Below, piece by piece: positions 53,410 through 62,350 of a DNA stretch of 64,000 nt. Numbering within the stretch: the stretch's first letter is position 1; the number at the start of each line of letters is the position of its first letter. The position numbers and the translations under genes are program-made. Source of the stretch: Planomonospora sp. ID82291 (GTDB lineage Bacteria; Actinomycetota; Actinomycetes; Streptosporangiales; Streptosporangiaceae); the NCBI RefSeq assembly GCF_015711645.1, contig NZ_JABTEX010000002.1, forward strand, positions 1,178,001 to 1,242,000. The letters run 5' to 3'. The notes beneath the pieces were generated by a model. The model was given only the letters and a program-made list of their open reading frames with translations, ran no database searches and was not told where the DNA came from.

Positions 53410-55482
53410 TCAGGCGGTCAGGCCGGTGTGGTGGGCCAGGAAGGCGAGCTGGTCGGCGGCGAGCTCGACGGTCTTGCTGACCGCGCGGGCGCCGTGACCG
53501 GTCTCGGCCTCGTTGCGCAGCAGGACCGGCCGGTCGGCCGCCTGGGCGTGCTGCAGGGCCGCGCACATCTTCCAGGCGTGCAGCGGGTGGACGCGGGTGT
53601 CGGACTGGAAGACGGTGAACAGCGTCGCCGGGTAGGAGACGCCCTCGCGGACGCGGTGGTACGGGGAGTAGGACCAGAGCCAGGCGAACTCGTCGGGCTT
53701 GTCGGCCGAGCCGTACTCCACGTTCCAGGTCGCGCCGAGGCCGAAGAGCTCGTAGCGGACCATGTCGAGCAGCGGGGCCGAGCAGGCCACCGCGGCGTAC
53801 AGGTCGGGGCGCTGGGTGAGGGCGGCGCCGACCAGCAGGCCGCCGTTGGACCCGCCGGAGATGGCCAGCCGGTCGGAGGTCGTGACACCGGAGGAGATCA
53901 GGTGCTCGGCCGCCGCGTGCAGGTCGTCGAAGACGTTCTGCTTGCAGGCGAGCATCCCGGCGCGGTGCCAGTCCTCGCCCTGCTCGCCTCCGCCGCGCAG
54001 CTGGGCGATGGCATAGGTGCCGCCCGCCTCCACCCAGGTCAGGATCGAGGCCGAGTAGCCCGGGGTCATCGAGATGCCGAAGCCGCCGTAGCCGTACAGG
54101 ATCGTGGGGCGGGGCCCCTCGGCGCCGGGCGGGGAGATCACCAGCATGTGGACCTCGGTGCCGTCGGCCGAGCGGTAGACGACCTGCTCGGTGCGGACCG
54201 CGGGCACCTCGACGGCGCCGGGGGAGGCGGCCCACAGGGTGGTCTCGCCGGTGCGGGCGTCGTAGCGCTGGACGGTCGGCGGCGTGGTGTTGTCGGTGTA
54301 GCCGAACCAGGCCTCGTGGCCGCCCTCCGGCCGCTCGCCGATGCCGCCGATCGTGCCCAGGCCGGGCGTGGGCACCGTGCCGGTCCGCTCGCCGGTGGCC
54401 AGGTCGTGCACGGAGATCTCACTGATCGCGTGCCGGGTCCAGCCGGCCAGCATGACCGGCCGGTCCAGGTCGTCGAGGATCGCGAAGTCGGAGAGGACGG
54501 CCTCGGCGTCCTGCGGGATCAGGTCGCGCCAGTGCTCGGCCTGCGGGGTGGCGGGATCGGTCACGCAGATCCGCCCGCGCGGGGCGTCGCGGTCGGTGAA
54601 GACGTAGAGCAGGCCGTCGCGGCCGAAGTGCAGGCCGGTCTGGGCGTCGACGCCCTCCTGGACGACGACGAGCTCCGGGGCCTCGGGGGAGGAGGCCTCC
54701 AGGTCCGCGGTCCACAGGTCGTTGCGGGGAGCGGTGCCCCGGGAGGCGGAGATCTGCAGCCACCGGCCGTCGCGCGACACCCCCACGCCGTAGTAGTTGG
54801 TCTTCTCCATGCCGTGGCCGAAGACCAGCACGTCCTCCTCGGTGGAGGTGCCGACCCGGTGCAGGTAGACGCGGCGGTGGTACTGCTCCTCGCCCGCGGG
54901 CACCTCCGTGGCGGGCAGCCGGCGCACGTAGTAGAACGCCTCGCCGCCGGGCAGCCAGGCGACGGGGGAGTAGCGGCACCGGTCGATCGGACCCTCGATC
55001 CGGGTCCCGGTCGCGACGTCCATCAGGTAGAGGCTGGACTCCTCGTCGCCGCCCACCGAGATCTGGTAGGCGAGCAGGCGGCCCTCCTTGTCGGGCTGCC
55101 AGGCGTCCAGCGTGGTCAGCCCGGTCGGGTCCAGCGCCATCGGGTCCAGCAGCGCCCGCTCGGCGCCGGAGGGGTCTGCGGTGTACAGCACGGCGTGCTC
55201 CTGCTCCGGGGTGCGCCGCATGAAGAAGCGCCGCTCGCCCCGCCAGACCGGGGCGCCCACCGAACCGGACCTCAGCAGCTCGGCGACCCGGGCCTTGAAC
55301 CGCTCGCGTCCGGCGAGCTCCCCCATCTCGGCGGTGAAGAGCTTCTCCTGGGCGGCCAGCCACTCGGCGGTGGCGGAATCGTCGGGATCCTCCAGCCAGC
55401 GGTAGGGATCGGGCACGGGGGTGCCGTGCAGGTCCTCGACGACGTCGTCACGGCGGGCGGGCGGGTACGGCTGTCGGGTCAT
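53410..55482 (-). CDS. S9 family prolyl oligopeptidase
   Basis: The 690-residue enzyme has the prolyl oligopeptidase plan: an N-terminal [20 protein letters not shown], a seven-bladed beta-propeller, and a C-terminal alpha/beta hydrolase with Ser in [11 protein letters not shown], Asp in [12 protein letters not shown] and His in [10 protein letters not shown]. It cleaves small Pro-containing peptides in the cytosol; no signal peptide is present. It is convergent with purU; the 117-bp gap has GCCGGAGCGGCTCC-type repeats. Confidence 0.94.
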   Translation of the reverse strand: MTRQPYPPARRDDVVEDLHGTPVPDPYRWLEDPDDSATAEWLAAQEKLFTAEMGELAGRERFKARVAELLRSGSVGAPVWRGERRFFMRRTPEQEHAVLYTADPSGAERALLDPMALDPTGLTTLDAWQPDKEGRLLAYQISVGGDEESSLYLMDVATGTRIEGPIDRCRYSPVAWLPGGEAFYYVRRLPATEVPAGEEQYHRRVYLHRVGTSTEEDVLVFGHGMEKTNYYGVGVSRDGRWLQISASRGTAPRNDLWTADLEASSPEAPELVVVQEGVDAQTGLHFGRDGLLYVFTDRDAPRGRICVTDPATPQAEHWRDLIPQDAEAVLSDFAILDDLDRPVMLAGWTRHAISEISVHDLATGERTGTVPTPGLGTIGGIGERPEGGHEAWFGYTDNTTPPTVQRYDARTGETTLWAASPGAVEVPAVRTEQVVYRSADGTEVHMLVISPPGAEGPRPTILYGYGGFGISMTPGYSASILTWVEAGGTYAIAQLRGGGEQGEDWHRAGMLACKQNVFDDLHAAAEHLISSGVTTSDRLAISGGSNGGLLVGAALTQRPDLYAAVACSAPLLDMVRYELFGLGATWNVEYGSADKPDEFAWLWSYSPYHRVREGVSYPATLFTVFQSDTRVHPLHAWKMCAALQHAQAADRPVLLRNEAETGHGARAVSKTVELAADQLAFLAHHTGLTA

Positions 55483-55799
55483 GGCTGGAACCCTACGACC
55501 TCCGGCGGACAACGGGACACCGCGTGCGCGCCCGGCGTACCGAACGGGCTTCGGAGGAGTGAAGAACAGGTAATGGGGGCATAAAAGCACCAGGAGTCCC
55601 TCCAGTCATTTATGAGTGGCGGGCACGCCGATCGAGAAGTCAAACTTGGTCCAGGACGGTGCCGTGGTGACCATCCGCTGGGCCGTCCGGCGGAGGTCCT
55701 CGTGACGGAAGCGCCCGGGCCCCAAGAGGGGCCGCCAGCCGGGGCACGCGACGGTGTGCCCCCCGAGATGACGCGACGTGCGGCGGGGGAGGCTCGCTG
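55483..55799. other. 317-bp leader of the HNH endonuclease gene
   Basis: This region has no gene I can support. It is less GC-rich than the surroundings at first, then holds the hairpins GCCCC-AAGA-GGGGC (about 55717-55730) and GGGGCAC/GTGCCCC (about 55741-55762) and a run of six C. A 62-codon frame (55612-55800) overlaps the HNH ATG by one base but has many A- or T-ending codons, unlike real genes here. A structured leader is possible. Confidence 0.5.
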
Positions 55800-56309
55800 A
55801 TGCGCCAGGTCCTGCTGCTCAACGCCACTTTCGAGCCCCTGACCACCCTCTCCATGCACCGCGCCGTGGTGCTGGTGCTGAGGGAGAAGGCGGACGTCGT
55901 GCACCGCGACGGGCGGGGCGCCGTGCTCCGCTCGGCGAGCCGCACGGTCGACGTGCCCTCGGTGATCAAGCTTCGCCGCTACGTCCGCATCCCCTACCGA
56001 TCGCGGATCCCCCTGACCAGGACCGCGCTGATGCGCCGGGACGACTACCGGTGCGCCTACTGCGGTCAGCGGGCCGACACCATCGACCACGTGATCCCCC
56101 GCTCGCGCGGCGGCCCCCACACGTGGGAGAACTGCGTGGCCTCGTGCACGACGTGCAACCACCGCAAGGCGGACAGGCTGCTGGAGGAGCTGGGCTGGAC
56201 GCTGAACGTCGCCCCGGTGGTGCCGCGCGGCGTGCACTGGCGGCTGATCGGCGCACACGTCGCCGGCGACCCCCAGTGGGCTCCGTACCTCGCGGAGAAC
56301 GCGGCCTGA
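55800..56309 (+). CDS. HNH endonuclease
   Basis: The 169-residue protein has a zinc-ribbon HNH nuclease core: CAYCGQRADTIDHVIPRSRG carries the first Cys pair and the catalytic His, then NCVASCTTCNHRKADR carries the Asn and second Cys pair. The N-terminal part (MRQVLLLNATFEPLTTLSMH) is typical of a very conserved actinobacterial group whose role is not defined; it is not part of a visible mobile element. The M. tuberculosis counterpart is near glbO and pepN. Confidence 0.92.
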   Translation: MRQVLLLNATFEPLTTLSMHRAVVLVLREKADVVHRDGRGAVLRSASRTVDVPSVIKLRRYVRIPYRSRIPLTRTALMRRDDYRCAYCGQRADTIDHVIPRSRGGPHTWENCVASCTTCNHRKADRLLEELGWTLNVAPVVPRGVHWRLIGAHVAGDPQWAPYLAENAA

Positions 56310-56377
56310 AGCCGCGGCCCGAGGTCGCGGCCGTATCCGCTCGCCCCGGCGAGGTCCGTGTCGGCACAATCGGGTGC

Positions 56378-57199
56378 ATGGCATGGATGTTCACCTCCGA
56401 CGTCGAGGTGTTCGCCGGGGCGGCGGAGCCGTGGCTGCTCCGCGACCCGGTCCGCAACACCGCCCCGCTCACCGTCCTGCGCGGGATCCGCGCCGGCGTC
56501 CACGGTGAGGACGTGCTGCTGGCCTGGCGGGAGGAGGACGGCGAGACCGTCGCCGCGGCGATCCACACGCCGCCGCGCGGGCTGCTGCTGCCCGATCTCC
56601 CCGCCGGTTCCGTGCCGTCCCTGGCCGCCGCGCTGATCGAGGCCGAGCGGGAGATCCCCGAGGTCCAGGGACCGCTGGCGCAGGCCGAGGCGTTCGCGGC
56701 CTGCTGGTGGCGGCCGGAGGCGCGGCGGGTGTCCGAGCGCCTCCACCGGCTCGACTCCCTGACCCCGCTGCGCCGCCCCGTCCCCGGAGCCGCGCGGACG
56801 GCGGGCGCCGGCGACCGCGAGCTGCTCGTGCGGTGGTTCGCCGACTTCCAGGCCGAGGCGTGGGGCCGTCTCCCGGCGGACGCGACCCCGCTGGTCTCCA
56901 GCAGGATCGGCCGGGAGGAACTGGTCCTGTGGGAGGACGGCGGCCGTCCCGTCGCGTTCGCCGGCCTGTCCGCGCCGATCGCCGCGATGTCCCGGATCGG
57001 TCCGGTCTACACGCCGCCCGAGCTGCGCGGGCGGGGGTACGGCGAGGCGGTCACGCGCGCGGCGACCCGGGCGGCGCTGGAGGCGGGAGCCACCGGGGTG
57101 GTGCTCTTCACCGACCTGTCCAATCCCGCCTCCAACTCGGTCTACCGGGCGGTCGGCTACCGCCCCGTCGCCGACTACGCCTCCATCGCGTTCCGGTGA
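56378..57199 (+). CDS. GNAT-family N-acetyltransferase
   Basis: The 273-residue protein has an N-terminal domain without a recognised motif and a C-terminal GNAT domain, with IGPVYTPPELRGRGYGEAVT as the acetyl-CoA loop and NPASNSVYRAVGYRPV as motif B. Substrate is unknown. The ATG at 56378 is used; the frame is open upstream but overlaps the HNH gene in another frame. It probably shares a transcript with the HNH gene, 68 bp before it. Confidence 0.88.
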   Translation: MAWMFTSDVEVFAGAAEPWLLRDPVRNTAPLTVLRGIRAGVHGEDVLLAWREEDGETVAAAIHTPPRGLLLPDLPAGSVPSLAAALIEAEREIPEVQGPLAQAEAFAACWWRPEARRVSERLHRLDSLTPLRRPVPGAARTAGAGDRELLVRWFADFQAEAWGRLPADATPLVSSRIGREELVLWEDGGRPVAFAGLSAPIAAMSRIGPVYTPPELRGRGYGEAVTRAATRAALEAGATGVVLFTDLSNPASNSVYRAVGYRPVADYASIAFR

Positions 57200-57254
57200 A
57201 CCGGCGACGGCGGGAAGGGGCCGTCCCGCAGGTTCCGCTGAGTACCCTGATGGC

Positions 57255-57461
57255 ATGCCTCGCTACGATTTCCGCTGCCGCGCCTGCGGGTCCACCTTCG
57301 AGCTCTCGCGCCCGATGGCCCGCTCCGACGAGCCCGCACCCTGCCCCGCCGGACACGAGGACACCGTCCGGCTGCTGTCCACGGTCGCCGTGACCGGCGG
57401 CGCCGCCGCCCCCCGGCCCGCCGGTGGCGGGGGCTGCTGCGGCGGGGGCTGCTGCGGCTGA
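57255..57461 (+). CDS. FmdB-type zinc-ribbon protein
   Basis: The 68-residue protein has the FmdB/regulatory zinc-ribbon start MPRYDFRCRACGSTFELSRP and a second Cys in APCPAGHED, then a Gly/Cys tail (GGGGCCGGGCCG). The family is small and metal-binding; its precise role is unknown. TACCCT at 57243-57248 is 6 bp before the ATG, consistent with a -10 element and a leaderless transcript. A short hairpin follows the gene. Confidence 0.88.
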   Translation: MPRYDFRCRACGSTFELSRPMARSDEPAPCPAGHEDTVRLLSTVAVTGGAAAPRPAGGGGCCGGGCCG

Positions 57462-57468
57462 CCCGCGA

Positions 57469-57493
57469 GAGCCGGCCCGTCCCGGACCGGCTC
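57469..57493. terminator. Hairpin between fmdB-type and WYL genes
   Basis: GAGCCGG (57469-57475) pairs with CCGGCTC (57487-57493) around an 11-nt loop, 7 bp after the FmdB-type stop, between convergent genes. A terminator is inferred. Confidence 0.5.
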
Positions 57494-57556
57494 CGCGCCG
57501 TCACGCCGTCCTTCCGCCCGGCTCACCGGGACGGGAGGACGGCGTCGTGCCGTCCG

Positions 57557-58042
57557 CTAGGCCGCGCGCCTGCCCTGGAAGGGCAGGAAGCGCTCGGCCG
57601 GATGCGGCCGGGCGGGGATGAAGGTGGGCTCCGTGGCGATGATCCGGTCGAACCGGAAGGCCCGGATCGCGCCGCGCATGCGGCACATGCCCACGAGGTA
57701 CCAGTGCTCGCGGTGGACCATGCAGGTCACGGGGTCGACGTCGCGGACGGTGACCCGGCCGGAGACGTCCCGGTAGTGCAGGCGGATCACGAGCCGGGAC
57801 GTGATCGCGCTCGCGATGGTCCTGGCCCGGTCGGCGACGGCGGAGGGGAGCGGCTCGGTCAGGGTGGCGAGGGTGGCGGCGGTGACGTCGTCGTCGAGCT
57901 CCAGGTGCTCGAAGGCGTGTCGGAGGCCGTGCCGGGCGGCGGCGGCCTGCGGGCCCGACCCCAGGTGTGCCAGGGACAGGGCGAGGGCGGCGATCTCGGC
58001 GGTCGTCAGCGGGCTGGCGGGGGGCTTCATGACGGTAGCCAT
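57557..58042 (-). CDS. WYL-domain protein lacking the usual HTH
   Basis: The 161-residue protein begins with the segment that in YafY/PafC-like regulators follows the helix-turn-helix (LTTAEIAALALSLAHLGSG), then has a WYL domain with HYRDVSGRVTVRDVDPVTCM, REHWYLVGMCRMRGAIRAFR and FDRII. WYL domains bind ligands such as single-stranded nucleic acid. No DNA-binding domain precedes it and the start looks genuine: TATTCT (minus strand, 58054-58049) lies 6 bp before the ATG, as in a leaderless gene. It may be a stand-alone sensor. Confidence 0.8.
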   Translation of the reverse strand: MATVMKPPASPLTTAEIAALALSLAHLGSGPQAAAARHGLRHAFEHLELDDDVTAATLATLTEPLPSAVADRARTIASAITSRLVIRLHYRDVSGRVTVRDVDPVTCMVHREHWYLVGMCRMRGAIRAFRFDRIIATEPTFIPARPHPAERFLPFQGRRAA

Positions 58043-58048
58043 ACCCAG

Positions 58049-58054
58049 AGAATA
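58049..58054 (-). promoter_or_regulatory. -10 element of the WYL gene
   Basis: On the minus strand TATTCT is followed after 6 bases by the ATG, with no Shine-Dalgarno sequence, which suits a leaderless start. A clear -35 is not seen. Confidence 0.4.
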
Positions 58055-58230
58055 CGGGCCGGCACTGACATTTTTCGAACAGAGATACCGACTTCAGGAC
58101 TGTAACCTCGGGGAAAGTCCGGGATGGCGAGCCGGATTCGCTGTTCCCGGAACCCGTCCGGACGGGGCGGGCGGGCCGCTTCCCCGGCGCGCGCAGGACC
58201 GATCAGGACGGCCCTGCGCGCGTGCGGCGC

Positions 58231-60069
58231 CTACCGGGAGAGCTGGGACAGGTCGCGCGAGGCGCCGGTGGAGGCCGAGGTGGTCAGCGCGGCGTAGGCC
58301 TGCAGCGCGGCCGTCACCGGGCGGTGGCGGTCGCGCGGCCGGTAGCCGCCCAGGTCGGCCAGGAGCCGTTCGCGGCGGGCGGCCAGCTCCTGCTCCGGCA
58401 CCTTCAGCTCGATCGAGCGGCCCGGGATGTCGATCTCGACGAGGTCGCCGTCCTCGACCAGGGCGATGGTCCCGCCCTCGGCCGCCTCCGGGGAGGCGTG
58501 ACCGATGGACAGGCCGCTGGTGCCGCCGGAGAAGCGGCCGTCGGTGATCAGCGCGCAGGCCTTGCCCAGTCCCTTGCCCTTCAGGAACGAGGTCGGGTAG
58601 AGCATCTCCTGCATGCCCGGCCCGCCCTTGGGGCCCTCGTAGCGGATGACGACGACGTCGCCCTCCGTGACGCGGTTGTTCAGGATGCCCTCGACCGCGT
58701 CCTCCTGGGACTCGAAGACCACCGCGGGTCCGGAGAACCGCCAGATCGACTCGTCGACCCCGGCGGTCTTGACGATGCAGCCCTCGGTGGCGATGTTGCC
58801 GTAGAGCACGGCGAGGCCGCCGTCACGGGTGTAGGCGTGCTCGACGTCGCGCACGCAGCCGCCCTCGCGGTCGAGGTCGAGGGAGTCCCAGCGGGCCTCC
58901 TGGGAGTACGGCTTGACGGTCCGGACGTTGCCGGGGGCCGCGTGCCACAGCTCCCGCGCCTCGGGCGACGCGCCGGCCGACTTCGGGTCCCAGGCGTCGA
59001 GGTAGTCGCCCAGCGTGCCGCCGTTGACGGTGGGCACGTCGCGGTGGAGCAGCCCGCCCCGGTCGAGCTCGCCCAGGATGGCGGGGATGCCGCCGGCCCG
59101 GTGCACGTCCTCGATGTGGTACTTGTCCGTGGCGGGGGCGACCTTGCACAGGCACGGCACCCGCAGCGAGATCTCGTTGATCTCCTTCAGCCCGAAGTCG
59201 ACCCGGGCCTCGCGGGCTGCGGCGAGGATGTGCAGGATCGTGTTGGTCGAGCCGCCCATCGCCACGTCCAGCGTCATGGCGTTCTCGAACGCCTCCTTGG
59301 TGGCGATGCTGCGCGGCAGCACGCTGGAGTCGTCCTGCTCGTAGTAGCGGCGGGTGATCTCCACCAGCTGCCGCCCGGCGTCCTGGAACAGCTTCTTGCG
59401 GGCCTTGTGCGTGGCCAGGATCGTGCCGTTGCCGGGCAGGGCCAGGCCGATGGCCTCGGCGAGGCAGTTCATCGAGTTGGCGGTGAACATCCCGCTGCAC
59501 GAGCCGCAGGTCGGGCAGGCGTTCTCCTCCATCTCCAGCAGTTCGGCGTCGGAGACGTCCTCGTTCGCGGCGGCGATCATCGGGTCGATCAGGTCGAGCT
59601 TGCGGCCCGGCGTCTTGCCGGCCTCCATCGGCCCGCCGGAGACGAAGACCGTGGGGATGTTGAGCCGGAACGCGGCCAGCAGCATACCCGGGGTGATCTT
59701 GTCGCAGTTGGAGACGCAGATCAGCGCGTCCGCGCAGTGGGCGTTGACCATGTACTCGACCGCGTCGGCGATGAGCTCGCGGCTGGGCAGCGAGTAGAGC
59801 ATGCCGCCGTGGCCCATGGCGATGCCGTCGTCGACCGCGATCGTGTTGAACTCGCGCGGGATCGCCCCGGCCTCGCGGATCGCCCCGGCGACGACGTCGC
59901 CGACCTCGCGCAGGTGGACGTGCCCGGGGACGAACTGGGTGAAGCTGTTGGCCACGGCGATGATCGGTTTACCGAAGTCGCCGCCGTCCACGCCCGTCGC
60001 CCGGAGCAGCGCCCGGGCTCCGGCCATGTTCCTGCCGTGAGTGACCGTACGAGACCTGAGGGCCGGCAT
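58231..60069 (-). CDS. ilvD: Dihydroxy-acid dehydratase IlvD
   Basis: IlvD dehydrates dihydroxy acids to the keto acids of valine, isoleucine and leucine/pantothenate synthesis. The 612-residue protein has the Fe-S cluster ligands in [13 protein letters not shown] and [35 protein letters not shown], and the C-terminal [20 protein letters not shown]. Length agrees with the family. A strong hairpin (60204-60229) separates it from the upstream NERD gene on the same strand. Confidence 0.96.
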   Translation of the reverse strand: MPALRSRTVTHGRNMAGARALLRATGVDGGDFGKPIIAVANSFTQFVPGHVHLREVGDVVAGAIREAGAIPREFNTIAVDDGIAMGHGGMLYSLPSRELIADAVEYMVNAHCADALICVSNCDKITPGMLLAAFRLNIPTVFVSGGPMEAGKTPGRKLDLIDPMIAAANEDVSDAELLEMEENACPTCGSCSGMFTANSMNCLAEAIGLALPGNGTILATHKARKKLFQDAGRQLVEITRRYYEQDDSSVLPRSIATKEAFENAMTLDVAMGGSTNTILHILAAAREARVDFGLKEINEISLRVPCLCKVAPATDKYHIEDVHRAGGIPAILGELDRGGLLHRDVPTVNGGTLGDYLDAWDPKSAGASPEARELWHAAPGNVRTVKPYSQEARWDSLDLDREGGCVRDVEHAYTRDGGLAVLYGNIATEGCIVKTAGVDESIWRFSGPAVVFESQEDAVEGILNNRVTEGDVVVIRYEGPKGGPGMQEMLYPTSFLKGKGLGKACALITDGRFSGGTSGLSIGHASPEAAEGGTIALVEDGDLVEIDIPGRSIELKVPEQELAARRERLLADLGGYRPRDRHRPVTAALQAYAALTTSASTGASRDLSQLSR

Positions 60070-60203
60070 GATGCTTCTCCCATCATCGGGGCTGAGTCTT
60101 CAAATGGTACGGCCCGCGCCCGCCTGATGAGACCCGTGGTCCATGGGGCGGACATCCTCCGGTCGTTCCCCGGATGTCCGGGGCGGATGCCCGGGACGGG
60201 CGC

Positions 60204-60229
60204 GCGGGCGCGGCGGACGCCGCGCCCGC
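60204..60229 (-). terminator. Terminator hairpin after the NERD gene
   Basis: GCGGGCGCGGC and GCCGCGCCCGC form a perfect 11-bp stem with loop GGAC, 75 bp past the NERD gene stop on the minus strand and about 135 bp before ilvD. Confidence 0.65.
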
Positions 60230-60303
60230 GGCACGCGGAACGCCCGGCGGCGGGGCCACCGGGCGTCCGGGACGGGAACGGCTCGGTTCCCGGGATGAAC
60301 GGC

Positions 60304-61140
60304 TCAGCTCTCCGGATAGCGGGGCGGCAGGACCCGCTCGGCGATCTCGTAGATCTTCTGAATCTCGGTGTCGGTGAGCGAGCGCTCCCGCTTGGCGATC
60401 CACTTGCGGACCCGCGAGCCGTCGAAGACGTCGACGTCGCGGACGGTGAGGACCTTCCACGGGACGGGCGGGCCGTAGATCGCCAGAGAGGGGATGATGA
60501 CGACCTCGCGGCCGAGCGCCTCGCCGATCAGCTCGGCGGCCCGGCGCGCCTCCCAGCGGGCCTCGTCCAGGCGCTTCTTCTGGTCGAACGGGCCGTGGAA
60601 GAGCTTGCGGTGCGACTGCACGCGCACCGGGAGCCGTTTGTCCCACTTTTCGGAGTCGACGGCGTAGACCCCCGTGGGGCCGACGACCAGATGGTCGATC
60701 TGGGCCTCGCTGTCCGGGATCGCGCGGGCGTGCAGGGTGCGGTAGCCGCTGCGCTCCAGTCGTTTCAGCTGGGCCTCGGTACGCCGCTCGGCGACCGAGG
60801 CGCGCCGCCAGGCGGGCACGGTCGAGTGCGAGCGGGCGCGCACCACCGTGTCGGCGATCGCGGCCAGCACGGCGGCGGTGACCCCCCAGCGCCAGCCGGC
60901 CAGCAGGACGCCTCCCGCCACTCCCGCGACGGCCGCGATCAGCAGCCGGCGGCGGAGCGGACGGTACCGGGGATGGCCGAGCAGGCCGCGCAGGGAGATC
61001 CGCTCGGCGGTCGGCGCGTACGTAGACGCGGGCGCGCCGGGCCGAGCCGCCGGCTTGTCTTCGGTCCGGCGATCACCGACCCGGAGCGGTGACGTGCTGT
61101 CACCGTTTTCTGGCACATGACCGGAGTCCACGTGACTCAC
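60304..61140 (-). CDS. NERD-domain membrane-associated protein
   Basis: The 278-residue protein has a disordered N-terminus, one or two membrane segments (RRLLIAAVAGVAGGVLLAGW; GVTAAVLAAIADTVV) and a NERD nuclease-related domain: IPDSEAQIDHLVVGPTGVYA carries the Asp, followed by VDSEKWDKRLPV with the E-x-K of the PD-(D/E)XK fold, though here preceded by Ser. NERD proteins are linked to DNA processing in some bacteria; its target here is unknown. The start at 61140 is a GTG. Confidence 0.85.
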   Translation of the reverse strand: MSHVDSGHVPENGDSTSPLRVGDRRTEDKPAARPGAPASTYAPTAERISLRGLLGHPRYRPLRRRLLIAAVAGVAGGVLLAGWRWGVTAAVLAAIADTVVRARSHSTVPAWRRASVAERRTEAQLKRLERSGYRTLHARAIPDSEAQIDHLVVGPTGVYAVDSEKWDKRLPVRVQSHRKLFHGPFDQKKRLDEARWEARRAAELIGEALGREVVIIPSLAIYGPPVPWKVLTVRDVDVFDGSRVRKWIAKRERSLTDTEIQKIYEIAERVLPPRYPES

Positions 61141-61247
61141 GGTAGCCGAAGTTCAAAGAGGGTGCCTAGTAGTCCCTAACTCACACTTTTGTGACCACGG
61201 TCACCCGCATGAGAGTGCACCGCCGCGGGTATCGATACAGCTCTTCT

Positions 61248-62231
61248 CTAGAGAACATCCGACCGCGCCGGGGTCCGGTCTCCGCCGGATCTCAGCAGTC
61301 CGACGAGGTGGGCGGCGATGTCCTCCAGCAGCGCCGAGACGGTCACCGGGGCGGCGGCGACGGCGGAGAAGAGACTGGGCAGGCCCGGCAGCGGGAACCC
61401 GTCCTCCTGCCCGGCCGCCCCGCCCACCTCGTTCTTGGCCAGCAGGACCCGGCTGCGTTCCCAGGCCTCCAGGACCTCCTCCGCCGAGGGCACGCCGAAC
61501 CCGTGGCCCACCGGAGCCGCGTGGCGGAGCCGTACCAGCGGGGTCTCGGCGAAGGCCAGCGCCACCCGCGCGCGCAGGGAGAGATCCTCGCGCAGGTCCT
61601 GGGCCACCCAGTCCATCGCGGTGCAGGGGGCGCGGCAGTCCGACACGCAGGTGGCCAGCGCGCCGGCCACCTGGCTGTGCTGGCGGTCGAAATAGGCCCG
61701 CCAGCCCTCGGCGGGCTCCACGGCCACCCGCAGGGTCCGGTTGGCGGCCGACTGCTCGGACTTGGTGTGGTCGCACCCGCGGTCGCCGATCACGCCGAAC
61801 CTGCTGCCCGGCGCGCTCAGCCCGGCGGGCCAGCGGACCGGGTCGCCCGCGTGGCCGAGCACCGACTCGAAGGCGAGCATCGGCAGGTACTCGCTGGCGA
61901 TGTGCAGGGCGGCCACCATGGGACTGAGCTCGCTCCGCTCCCACCGGATGGCGATCACCTCCAGCAGCAGCCCGTAGGCCGGGCGCAGCGACTCCAGCGC
62001 GCCGCGCGGCTGCTCCCTGGGGGTCTGCGGCATGGTGCACGCCCGTGCGCGCCGCCGCAGGGAGGGGGGCACCTGCCGCGCCTCGACGGCGAAGTCCTCG
62101 GCGTCGAGGGAGAGCAGCCGGTGCCCGAACTCGCACACCGCGGCGACCTCGGGATCGTCGGTGAGGGCCTCGAGGTCGGCGAACGCGTGCCGCCTGGCGA
62201 GCGCGACGAGCACGTCCTGTACCGAATCCAT
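61248..62231 (-). CDS. Conserved hypothetical protein
   Basis: I do not recognise this 327-residue, mostly helical protein. It contains MDSVQDVLVALARRHAFADL, a Cys-containing VCEFGHRLLSLDAEDFAVEA, and two Cys/His-bearing segments (VIGDRGCDHTKSEQSAANR; TCVSDCRAPCTAMDWV) that could bind metal. It lies 119 bp downstream of the aminopeptidase stop on the same strand. No membrane helix or signal peptide is evident. Confidence 0.7.
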   Translation of the reverse strand: MDSVQDVLVALARRHAFADLEALTDDPEVAAVCEFGHRLLSLDAEDFAVEARQVPPSLRRRARACTMPQTPREQPRGALESLRPAYGLLLEVIAIRWERSELSPMVAALHIASEYLPMLAFESVLGHAGDPVRWPAGLSAPGSRFGVIGDRGCDHTKSEQSAANRTLRVAVEPAEGWRAYFDRQHSQVAGALATCVSDCRAPCTAMDWVAQDLREDLSLRARVALAFAETPLVRLRHAAPVGHGFGVPSAEEVLEAWERSRVLLAKNEVGGAAGQEDGFPLPGLPSLFSAVAAAPVTVSALLEDIAAHLVGLLRSGGDRTPARSDVL

Positions 62232-62350
62232 CAGCGGGCGGTCTCACTTTCCCCGGCGCCGGCGGTTCGCGGAACCTCCGGCGCCGTCTCGGGGAGCGCG
62301 GCGGGCGCCCCCGCGGGTGTTCCCGCGAGGGCGCCCGCCGGTCCGGTGTC

